DNA of 64,000 nt, from contig NKIH01000003.1 of NCBI GenBank assembly GCA_002255925.1, forward strand, positions 124,001-188,000, in the 5' to 3' direction. Each line of letters opens with the position of its first letter. The stretch's first letter is position 1. The translations under genes and the position numbers were made by a program. The notes below the pieces were generated by a model. That model saw nothing but the letters and a program-made list of their open reading frames with translations, had not been told where the DNA came from and made no database searches. This DNA comes from Burkholderiales bacterium PBB6. Its GTDB lineage: Bacteria > Pseudomonadota > Gammaproteobacteria > Burkholderiales > Burkholderiaceae_C. Shown here one piece after another: positions 52,628 through 59,809 of the stretch.

Positions 52628-53128
52628 GTGAACTACAGACTTTTTGTACATATTCAAGTAGCGATGGCATTGCTGACCATCGCCCTATCGCTTGTCTGGT
52701 CACATTCGGCAATTGCTGAACCCTTGCCAAGCACGAGGGGTGAGGTATTGCTTCATCAGGCAATTTGGCTCGCACTTCCGTTACTGTTCGCCTTGTTTCT
52801 TGTCATGCTCAAGCGAGGTCGAAGCGCCGATCTGATACTTGGCTTTGCAAGTCGAGAGTCGGCAAACGGGCTTGAAACGGCTGTGCTCGGCAACACCATT
52901 GAACAAACGCTTCTTGCCGGACTGGCATTGGCGGCATTTGTTGCATCGTGCCCGAGCACTGAGCGAAGCACAGTGCACGCCTTCATTGCCTTGTTCTTGT
53001 CAGGACGACTATTCTTTTACCTGGGCTACAGGCTCAATCCCATGTGGCGTATCTACGGCTTCTCGCTGAACTTCTACTCCAGCGCTGCCTTGATAGCTTT
53101 GGCGGCCTATTTTGCGGCTGCACGCTAG
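52628..53128 (+). CDS. MAPEG-like four-helix membrane protein
   Basis: 166 residues from a GTG start. Four hydrophobic segments lie at about 8-30, 44-62, 90-108 and 143-163. The stretch NTIEQTLLAGLALAAF and FLSGRLFFYLGYRLNPMWRIYGFSLNF resembles the ERY/FYLGY region of the MAPEG family. Composition is AT-richer than core genes. Function unknown. Confidence 0.65.
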   Translation: MNYRLFVHIQVAMALLTIALSLVWSHSAIAEPLPSTRGEVLLHQAIWLALPLLFALFLVMLKRGRSADLILGFASRESANGLETAVLGNTIEQTLLAGLALAAFVASCPSTERSTVHAFIALFLSGRLFFYLGYRLNPMWRIYGFSLNFYSSAALIALAAYFAAAR

Positions 53129-53292
53129 CCACGTAGTCCTGCAGCAAAGCTACCTTCTTGCGAAGTGCGATGCGATCCATGTCAATCAAATGCATTCGCT
53201 TTGCTGGATGGAACCGGTGCGGATCAACCTCGCCCATTTCGATCTGCGAAAACCGTCCACTGAGCACCCAATGCAAAACAGGCCGACCTCTC

Positions 53293-54066
53293 ATGGCAAG
53301 CAACCGACTCCTCGACCGCCTCGCCCGCTTTGAGCTGGCGCTCGCACACTTCAACGCTTGTCGAACCAGCGCGCTCCCTGAGGCGACCGTCCGCACGGGC
53401 TCGACCCAGCACTTCAACTGGATCGCGGACAGTGCACGCCCGAGCAGCACGTACTACAACCGCGCGATCGCAAGCGAAGTCGGCAATCTGCACACCACCC
53501 TTCTTTCGGAACTGCCAGACTGCATCGCAGCGGTGGAAATTCGACCTGCCGAAGTTCAGCCCCAGATCGTCAACCAACTGCTGTCCACCGGATTCCGTCC
53601 CGGTAGTTCGCTGTGCTATCTCTCAGCATTGACACCTGCGAAGCCGATGGACGTCCAGCTGCAAGTCACGCGACTGGCTCGAACACAGACAGACCCATTC
53701 TTCGATCTGCTGGAGAGCTCGGGCGTGCCGTTCCCTTCTGAACGCCGAGCCGCGAAGCAGAACTTCTACTGTACGGAGCAGTTCCAAGCCTTCGTTGCCA
53801 CAGACGTTAAAGGCAGCGTGATGGGCTGGGGCACGATGTTCTTGAATGAAGACTCCGCGTTTCTCGGCAACTCCTTCACACACCCGGAGATGCGAGGCCG
53901 CGGCGCTCACGCCGCCCTGCTTGCTGCCAGGCTGAACGCAGCCGCAGCAGCGGGTGTCGCGGATATCTTCACCGACGTTGAACACGGATCGCAGAGTCAC
54001 GCAAACTGTGAGCGCGCCGGATTTCGGACAATCACCATCAATACGATCTGGGAGCGAAGCGCCTGA
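53293..54066 (+). CDS. GNAT-family acetyltransferase
   Basis: 257 residues. The C-terminal half is the GNAT core: VATDVKGSVMGWGTMFLNEDSAFLGNSFTHPEMRGRGAHAALLAARLNAA (motif A with the RGRGAH acetyl-CoA loop) and ANCERAGFRTI (motif B). The N-terminal half is a degenerate GNAT-like domain, typical of two-domain members. A longer frame upstream to 53158 has no ribosome site. Confidence 0.78.
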   Translation: MASNRLLDRLARFELALAHFNACRTSALPEATVRTGSTQHFNWIADSARPSSTYYNRAIASEVGNLHTTLLSELPDCIAAVEIRPAEVQPQIVNQLLSTGFRPGSSLCYLSALTPAKPMDVQLQVTRLARTQTDPFFDLLESSGVPFPSERRAAKQNFYCTEQFQAFVATDVKGSVMGWGTMFLNEDSAFLGNSFTHPEMRGRGAHAALLAARLNAAAAAGVADIFTDVEHGSQSHANCERAGFRTITINTIWERSA

Positions 54067-54160
54067 CGCCTGCCCTCAGCCGCTTCAACGACAAGCCCAT
54101 TCTTGGGCTGGATCCGGCAACCGCAAGATTCCTGAACGCATACCCCCAAGGAACCTGACC

Positions 54161-54448
54161 ATGCCCATCAAAACCGCGCTTGTTTCCTGCGCACTGCTGA
54201 TCGCCTCTGCCGGCGCAGCCGCCGTTGATGCCAGAGACCGTGGCTTCCTGAGCAAAGGCACACCAGAGGGTGAGGTCGTCTACAAGATCGGGAAGCCCGA
54301 CCATGAGGCCTTCATCGTGAACGTGAAGGGCCAACCCGAGGAGAAGACCTGGACCTACTTCCCGGCGGATCGAGACCCGCAGACCCTGACGATCATCACT
54401 TTGCGCGCAGGCGTGGTGATCAACATCGAGCGCAAGATCGCAAGGTGA
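54161..54448 (+). CDS. Small exported BamE/SmpA-like protein
   Basis: 95 residues. Signal peptide ends GAAAVDA. The mature part has the pattern LSKGTPEGEVVYKIGKPD, then EKTWTYFPADRDPQTLTIITLRAGVVINIERK, which is the beta-hairpin/turn arrangement of SmpA/OmlA and DUF2845 proteins. AAGGAA upstream supports the start. Confidence 0.7.
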   Translation: MPIKTALVSCALLIASAGAAAVDARDRGFLSKGTPEGEVVYKIGKPDHEAFIVNVKGQPEEKTWTYFPADRDPQTLTIITLRAGVVINIERKIAR

Positions 54449-54504
54449 GGCCGCGGCCTGAATTGACACTGTCCATGAACAAAACTTGAAGCAAGAGAAA
54501 GATC

Positions 54505-55014
54505 GTGCAAATGATGTTGATCAGGGAGCTTGTCAGAAATCCAGGAGAAAATGCTCAAAAGCTACTCTCTGAAAACTCAACCGAAGTATTCTGGGTTGAC
54601 TGGCGAGAAGAAGACGAACGAATCATCGACTACTGCGAAGACATTCTCAAGACTAACCAATTGTCATCGCGGCTGGATGAAGAGAAGCTATTTGTGCAGT
54701 TTGGGAGCATAACCAACGAAGTGCCCTTGAGCTTCTCTGGCGCCGATCGTCACATTACGCTTCTGGCCTTGAATCAGATCTTGAGTCAAAACTACGAGAT
54801 CAGAATGGTGTGGGCATCGAACGGCAGTGACACCCTCGCCTTTGCGCCACTGGCATGTGAGCAGTGGCGCGCACTTGAAGAAGAGTTTGGAGAACTCCGG
54901 GTTTCACAGGCGTTCTTGAAACTCTCGCCATATCCCAATGTATTCACAGACCCCCTGACGCCTGGCCCGGCCGAAGGGAAAGCTGGCAGGAAATGGTGGG
55001 AGTTCTGGAAGTAA
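54505..55014 (+). CDS. Hypothetical protein, atypical composition
   Basis: 169 residues from GTG (or ATG at 54511). Acidic N-terminal half (VFWVDWREEDERIIDYCEDIL), a middle strand-rich part (ITLLALNQILSQNYEIRMVWASNGSDTLAFAPL) and a Lys/Trp-rich end. Noticeably AT-richer than its neighbours, which fits recent transfer. No family recognised. Confidence 0.65.
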   Translation: MQMMLIRELVRNPGENAQKLLSENSTEVFWVDWREEDERIIDYCEDILKTNQLSSRLDEEKLFVQFGSITNEVPLSFSGADRHITLLALNQILSQNYEIRMVWASNGSDTLAFAPLACEQWRALEEEFGELRVSQAFLKLSPYPNVFTDPLTPGPAEGKAGRKWWEFWK

Positions 55015-55032
55015 CCGCCCACGAGCGGTTTC
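55015..55032 (+). terminator. Weak hairpin after the last array gene
   Basis: AACCGC and GCGGTT arms around CCACGA, with TTC after. The T tract is short, so this is only a possible terminator at the right end of the accessory block. Confidence 0.4.
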
Positions 55033-55071
55033 AGATGGCATAACTGGGTGCGGGGCCGCCAACAGCCAAGC

Positions 55072-55974
55072 TCAAACCAGCCCGCTGGCCTGCAGCTTCT
55101 GCTGCAGCCAATCGCGCAGCGCCCTGGCCGCCGGCGTCAGTTGACGGCGCCCCGGCACCAGCAGGTACAGCGGCGCTGGTTCGCCTTCCCAATGCGGGTT
55201 GATTTCGAGCAGCTGACCTGAGCGCAACTCGGCCGCCACATCCAGCCGAGACTTGCAGGCCAGCCCCACACCAGCCAGTGCCCAGCGCTTGACGACCTCA
55301 CCGTCGTTGGCGCACCGCTGGCCGCTCACGGGCACATCCAGCCACTGGCCGTCCACGCGGAAGCGCCAGGTCTTGGGCACGCTGCCACCCAGCATGAACC
55401 GCAGCGCTTCGTGCTGCACCAGGTCTTCTGGCCGGGCGGGCACGCCGTGGCGCGCCACATAGGCCGGCGCCGCCACCAGCACCCGCGCATTGCCCGGCAC
55501 CAGTGGCAGCGCCACCTGGGTGGAGCTGGGCGGCTGGCCGTAGCGAATGGCCAGGTCCAGCGGCGCGCGCATCAGGTCGGTGTTGCGATCAGACAGGTGC
55601 AGGCGCAAGGCCAGTTGCGGGTGGCGCTGCTGAAAGGCCTCCAGCCAGGGCAGCAGCACATGTCGCCCCAGATCAGACGGCAAGGCCACCTGCAGCTCAC
55701 CCTGCAGCGCCTGCCGCGCCGACACCACCGCCGTGCGCGCCTGGCCAATCGCCTGCATGGCCTCACGCACATGCGGCAACAGGCGTTCGCCTTCGGCAGA
55801 CAAACGCAGGCTGCGCGTGCTGCGCACGAACACCGTCACGCCCCACTGCGCCTCCAGGCGCTTCACGGCGGCGCTGGCCGCGGCGGGAGAGCAATCAAGC
55901 GATCTGGCGGCCGCCGTCAGGCTGCCCAGATCGGCGGTTCTCAACAGCAGTTCGAGGTCAGTCAGGCGCGTCAT
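55072..55974 (-). CDS. LysR-family transcriptional regulator
   Basis: 300 residues. Winged-helix N-terminus: DLELLLRTADLGSLTAAARSLDCSPAAASAAVKRLEAQWGVTVFVRSTR. Co-inducer domain has LPSDLGRHVLLPWLEAF and LALRLHLSDRNTDLMRAPLDLAIRYG. It is divergent from an oxidoreductase gene with 104 bases between, so it most likely controls that gene and itself. Confidence 0.9.
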   Translation of the reverse strand: MTRLTDLELLLRTADLGSLTAAARSLDCSPAAASAAVKRLEAQWGVTVFVRSTRSLRLSAEGERLLPHVREAMQAIGQARTAVVSARQALQGELQVALPSDLGRHVLLPWLEAFQQRHPQLALRLHLSDRNTDLMRAPLDLAIRYGQPPSSTQVALPLVPGNARVLVAAPAYVARHGVPARPEDLVQHEALRFMLGGSVPKTWRFRVDGQWLDVPVSGQRCANDGEVVKRWALAGVGLACKSRLDVAAELRSGQLLEINPHWEGEPAPLYLLVPGRRQLTPAARALRDWLQQKLQASGLV

Positions 55975-55982
55975 CGTTCGAT

Positions 55983-55999
55983 TTTCATTGAAAGTGAAA
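55983..55999. promoter_or_regulatory. LysR-type binding box
   Basis: TTTCATTGAAAGTGAAA: five-base arms TTTCA and TGAAA with a seven-base spacer, a T-N11-A pattern, nine bases from the LysR gene start in the divergent region. Confidence 0.5.
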
Positions 56000-56078
56000 T
56001 CACTGCGGCCACCTGTGCAACCAGGCTTTGCAGGCAGAGACTGCAGACCATTCACTCTTCATCTTCAAACGAATCGCC

Positions 56079-57122
56079 ATGAAAGCCGTTGCCTACCAGA
56101 CCGCACTGCCCCTGAGCCACCCTGATGCGCTGCAGGACGTGGACTTGCCCGCCCCGCAGCCGGGCCCGCGTGACCTGCTGGTGGACGTGAGCGCCATCGC
56201 CGTGAACCCGGTGGACACCAAGGTGCGCGCCGGCGTGAACGCCGAGCCGGGACAGTGGAAGGTGCTGGGCTGGGACGCCGTGGGCGTGGTGCAGGCCGTG
56301 GGTGCGCAGGTGAGCATGTTCAAGCCGGGCGACCGGGTCTGGTATGCGGGCGCCATCCACCGCGCCGGGGCCAACGCACAGCTGCATGTGGTGGATGAGC
56401 GGATCGCGGCGCTGGCGCCAACCTCGCTGGCTGATGACGACGCAGCCGCCATGCCGCTGACGGCCATCACCGCCTGGGAAATGCTTTTCCACCGACTGGG
56501 CATTGAGATGCACGTGCAGACGGGCGCGCCGGTGGGCGACACCCCACCCAAGCAGTCGCTGCTGATCGTGGGCGCCGCTGGCGGCGTCGGCTCGGTCATG
56601 ATCCAGCTGGCCCGAAAGCTCACCGGCCTGACGGTGATCGCCACGGCGTCACGACCAGAGACGGCCGCCTGGGTGCGTGAGCTGGGTGCACACCATGTGC
56701 TTGACCACAGCAAGCCGCTGGCGGAGGAACTCAAGGCCGCCGGCCTGCCCGCGCCCACGCATGTTGTCAGCCTGACCCAGACTGGCCAGCACTTCGCGCA
56801 GATCGCCGAGCTGATCGCGCCGCAGGGCCGCTTCGGTCTGATCGACGACCCGGCACCGGGCAGCATCGACATCACCCTGCTCAAGCGCAAGAGCGTGTCG
56901 CTGCACTGGGAGCTGATGTTCACGCGCTCGCTGTTTGAAACCGCCGACATGATCGAGCAGCACCAGCTGCTGACCGAGGTGGCGAAGCTGGTAGATCAGG
57001 GCCATCTGCACACCACACGCGGTGAACACTTCGGCACCATCAACGCAGCCAACCTGCGGCGCGCGCATGCCTTGCTGGAGAGTGGCAAGGCGGTTGGCAA
57101 GGTGGTGTTGTCGGGCTTTTGA
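56079..57122 (+). CDS. Zinc-type alcohol dehydrogenase/quinone reductase family protein
   Basis: 347 residues. MDR fold: GroES-like part with VSAIAVNPVDTKVRAG and LGWDAVGVVQAVGAQVSMFKPGDRVWYAG, then Rossmann motif LLIVGAAGGVGSVMIQLARKLTGL. It matches the ZADH/YogA-like branch, which lacks catalytic zinc cysteines and reduces quinones or enones with NADPH. ATG at 56079 is chosen by family alignment. Confidence 0.9.
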   Translation: MKAVAYQTALPLSHPDALQDVDLPAPQPGPRDLLVDVSAIAVNPVDTKVRAGVNAEPGQWKVLGWDAVGVVQAVGAQVSMFKPGDRVWYAGAIHRAGANAQLHVVDERIAALAPTSLADDDAAAMPLTAITAWEMLFHRLGIEMHVQTGAPVGDTPPKQSLLIVGAAGGVGSVMIQLARKLTGLTVIATASRPETAAWVRELGAHHVLDHSKPLAEELKAAGLPAPTHVVSLTQTGQHFAQIAELIAPQGRFGLIDDPAPGSIDITLLKRKSVSLHWELMFTRSLFETADMIEQHQLLTEVAKLVDQGHLHTTRGEHFGTINAANLRRAHALLESGKAVGKVVLSGF

Positions 57123-57174
57123 AGGCACGGTGGCGGCGCTGGCACTTGTGCCGACAGCGGAATGCTTGAATAAT

Positions 57175-57191
57175 GTGTAAATCATTTACAC
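57175..57191. promoter_or_regulatory. 17-bp perfect palindrome before the Lys/Ala-rich gene
   Basis: GTGTAAATCATTTACAC has eight-base arms and one central base, and further TAAT/ATTA flanks with one bulged base. It ends 15 bases before the ATG. Such a position and symmetry suggest an operator for a dimeric regulator, possibly the downstream protein itself. Confidence 0.55.
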
Positions 57192-57206
57192 CATTACTGA
57201 AACTGC

Positions 57207-58124
57207 ATGACCAAAACTGCTGCTCAAGCTGCTGCCACCCAAGCGCCGACCACTGCTGTTGCCACCCCCGCGCCCGCCGCGCAAGCTGCCACCCCGGCAA
57301 CGGCTGCTGCTCCTGCAGCTGCCGTCGCACCCGTGGCTGCAAGCACCAGCGCTGAAGCCGTGGCTGCCCCGGCCGCCAAGGCTGCAGCGCCGGCCAGCAA
57401 GCCTGCCAAGGCCCCCAAGGCCGCGCCAGTGAAGGCCGCCGCTGCCAGCAAGACCGTGGAAAAGGCTGAGACGAAGCCCGCAGCAAAGCCCGCAGCAAAG
57501 CCAGCAGCCAAGCCCGCAGCAAAGCCGGCTACCAAGCCAGCGGCCACCAAGGCCGCTGTGAGCAAGACGGCCAAGGTTGCCCCGGCGCCCGCCCCGGTGA
57601 CCAAGGCAGCTGCCAAGCCGGTGGCAAATCCAGCCGCCAAACCAGCAGCCAAGCCCGCCAAGAAGGCCGCGGCCAAGGTGGAATCCAAGCCCGCAGCAAA
57701 GCCGGCCGCCAAGCCAGCTGTCAAGCCAGCCGCCAAGAAGGTTGACGTCAAGCCGACCGCCAAGTCCGCGACGAAACCCGCCACCAAGCCGGCTACCAAG
57801 CCCACTGCCAAGCCAGTCACCAAGCCCGCCGTGAAGGCCCCGGCCAAGGCTGCCGCAACGCCCGCAGCCCCGGCTGTGGCCGCGCCGAAGGCCGACAAGG
57901 CTCGTCACAAGCTGGTCCGTGACAGCTTCACCATGCCCAAGCCCGATTTCGACCTGATCGACGTGCTGAAGAAGCGCGCGCTGGACTTCAAGCGTCCGAC
58001 CAAGAAGAGCGAGTTGCTGCGCGCCGGTCTGCAGGTGCTGGCTTCGCTGTCGGCAACCAAGCTGGGTGAAGCACTGGCGGCCCTGCCGGAGCTGAAGGCC
58101 GGTCGTCCGCGCAAGGGCAACTGA
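57207..58124 (+). CDS. Lys/Ala/Pro-rich protein with a C-terminal conserved domain
   Basis: 305 residues. Residues 1-225 are low complexity, first Ala/Pro/Thr-rich, then imperfect PAAKPAAK repeats like histone H1. Residues 230-305 are conserved in Burkholderiales: KLVRDSFTMPKPDFDLIDVLK, KKSELLRAGLQVLASLS and a final GRPRKGN. The pattern of a strand then two helices resembles a ribbon-helix-helix DNA-binding fold. Likely a nucleoid or regulatory DNA-binding protein; this is inference. Confidence 0.75.
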   Translation: MTKTAAQAAATQAPTTAVATPAPAAQAATPATAAAPAAAVAPVAASTSAEAVAAPAAKAAAPASKPAKAPKAAPVKAAAASKTVEKAETKPAAKPAAKPAAKPAAKPATKPAATKAAVSKTAKVAPAPAPVTKAAAKPVANPAAKPAAKPAKKAAAKVESKPAAKPAAKPAVKPAAKKVDVKPTAKSATKPATKPATKPTAKPVTKPAVKAPAKAAATPAAPAVAAPKADKARHKLVRDSFTMPKPDFDLIDVLKKRALDFKRPTKKSELLRAGLQVLASLSATKLGEALAALPELKAGRPRKGN

Positions 58125-58260
58125 CGCACCCGGGCCGCCAAGGTGCGGCCTGAGGTGATTGCCTGACAGCAAAACCCGTGGCGCGCCTCACACCGCGCCA
58201 CGGGAACGACATGGACGGCCGCTAAACTGCTCGGTTGCAGTAACCAGAGCAGTAATTCTC

Positions 58261-59358
58261 ATGTCGTTGGATAAAAGTGGTGCACACACCACACGCAGAC
58301 TCCACCTGCAATCGCTTGTTGCATTGACCAGCGTGGCACTTGGCGGCACCTGGGCGCCCTCGGCACAAGCCGCAGAGTCGCAGGTTCAAGGCGCTGGCGC
58401 CAGTTTCCCGTCCAAGGTGTACGGCCGCTGGATGAAGCAATACGCTGAAGGGCAGTCCGTCAGCCTGAGCTACAAGGCCACGGGCTCCGGCGACGGCGTG
58501 AAGCAGGCAATTGCCCGCACCGCCCAGCTGGCCGGCACCGACGCCCCACTGAACGAAGCCGATCTGGCCAAGCACAAGCTGGTGCAACTGCCCATGCTGG
58601 TGGGCGGCGTGGTGCCGGTGGTGAACCTGCCCGGCGTCGAGAACAAGCGGCTTCGGCTGACGGGCGAAGTGCTCGCGCTGGTGCAGCAAGGTGAGATCAC
58701 CCGCTGGGACGATGCCCGCATCGCCGAGCTGAACCGTGGGCTGACCCTGCCGGCCAAGCGCATCGTCCGCGTGGTGCGGGCCGACAAGTCGGGCACCACC
58801 GAGGGCTACACCCGCTACCTGAGCGAAGTGTCAGCCACCTTCAAGACCGCCGTGGGCGTGAACGGCCTGCCGAAGTGGCCGGGCGAAGTGGAACGCGCCG
58901 AGGGCAATGACGGTGTGGCCGCGCTGGTGAAGTCCACCAGCGGCAGCATCGGCTATGTCAGCCATGACCGGATCGAGACCGATGGCCTCGCCTCCGTCAC
59001 CCTGCGCAACCGCGATGGCCAGTGGGTGTCGTCGTCAGAGGCGGGTTTTCGCAGCGCGATCCTCAACAGCGATCTGCACCGCGGTGGCGTGGACACCGCG
59101 AGCCTGATGAACCGCGCGGGCAGCGAGAGCTGGCCCATCACCTTGACCAGCTTCCTGCTGATCGACGCCACGCCCGCCAACGCAGCCGCGGCCGAATCGA
59201 CGATGAAGTTCCTCTACTGGTGTTTCATGCGCGGTGATGCGCTGACCCGCGGCACCGGCTTTGCGCCGCTGCCCACGTCCGTTCAGGCCCGACTGACCAG
59301 CCGCCTGACGGCCGTCAAGCCGCGTGACGGCAGCGTGCCGGTGTACCAGAGCTTCTGA
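58261..59358 (+). CDS. PstS-like phosphate-binding protein, orphan
   Basis: 365 residues. A twin-Arg-like signal (TTRRLHLQSLVAL) ends at SAQAAE. The mature part starts with QVQGAGASFPSKVYGRWMKQY and has YKATGSGDGVKQAI, ARTAQLAGTDAPLNE and RADKSGTTEGYTRYLS, the PstS phosphate-pocket segments. No pstCAB genes are adjacent and no Pho box was seen upstream. It may bind phosphate for signalling or for a transporter elsewhere. Confidence 0.85.
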   Translation: MSLDKSGAHTTRRLHLQSLVALTSVALGGTWAPSAQAAESQVQGAGASFPSKVYGRWMKQYAEGQSVSLSYKATGSGDGVKQAIARTAQLAGTDAPLNEADLAKHKLVQLPMLVGGVVPVVNLPGVENKRLRLTGEVLALVQQGEITRWDDARIAELNRGLTLPAKRIVRVVRADKSGTTEGYTRYLSEVSATFKTAVGVNGLPKWPGEVERAEGNDGVAALVKSTSGSIGYVSHDRIETDGLASVTLRNRDGQWVSSSEAGFRSAILNSDLHRGGVDTASLMNRAGSESWPITLTSFLLIDATPANAAAAESTMKFLYWCFMRGDALTRGTGFAPLPTSVQARLTSRLTAVKPRDGSVPVYQSF

Positions 59359-59368
59359 AGCGGCCGCC

Positions 59369-59731
59369 TCAGAGCAGGCGGTGAACGGCGTGCCGCAGCT
59401 CGCTCGGGCTGAAGGGCTTGCACAGGTAGTCTGTGGCGCCGGCCTTCAAGCCGGCGTCCCGGCTGGTGACGTCTGCCAGGGCGCTCAGCATCAGGATGAC
59501 CGGCGACTTGCTGCTGCCCGACTTCGAGCGAAGCTGCTCGCAGACCTGGATGCCGCTGACGCCCGGCATCATCACGTCGAGCAAAACCATGTCGGGCTTG
59601 AAGCTCTCGGCGATCTGCAGGGCCGTGGCGCCGTCACCCGCCTCACGAAGCTCGAAGGGCTCGTCTTCGAGGGTCATCGTGATCAGATCTCGAATTTCGG
59701 ATTGATCGTCCACGATCAGGATGCGCTTCAC
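59369..59731 (-). CDS. Single-domain response regulator
   Basis: 120 residues, receiver domain only. Acidic pair VDD, phospho-Asp in VLLDVMMPG, Ser/Ala in LMLSALAD and Lys in YLCKPFSPSEL. No output domain, so it acts like CheY/Spo0F on another protein. It lies between a convergent PstS-like gene and the AcoR-type gene; no kinase is adjacent. Confidence 0.9.
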   Translation of the reverse strand: MKRILIVDDQSEIRDLITMTLEDEPFELREAGDGATALQIAESFKPDMVLLDVMMPGVSGIQVCEQLRSKSGSSKSPVILMLSALADVTSRDAGLKAGATDYLCKPFSPSELRHAVHRLL

Positions 59732-59809
59732 TCTTCTCTCCTCAGGGGCTCGCTGCCCATTGTGAGGCGAAACTCAGCCGACGCGCGCGGGCATAGCGCC
59801 AACAATGGC

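Noticed and set aside
57450-57860. Tandem DNA repeat or CRISPR-like array
   Set aside because: The periodicity comes from PAAK codons in a continuous reading frame; units vary in length and there are no spacers.
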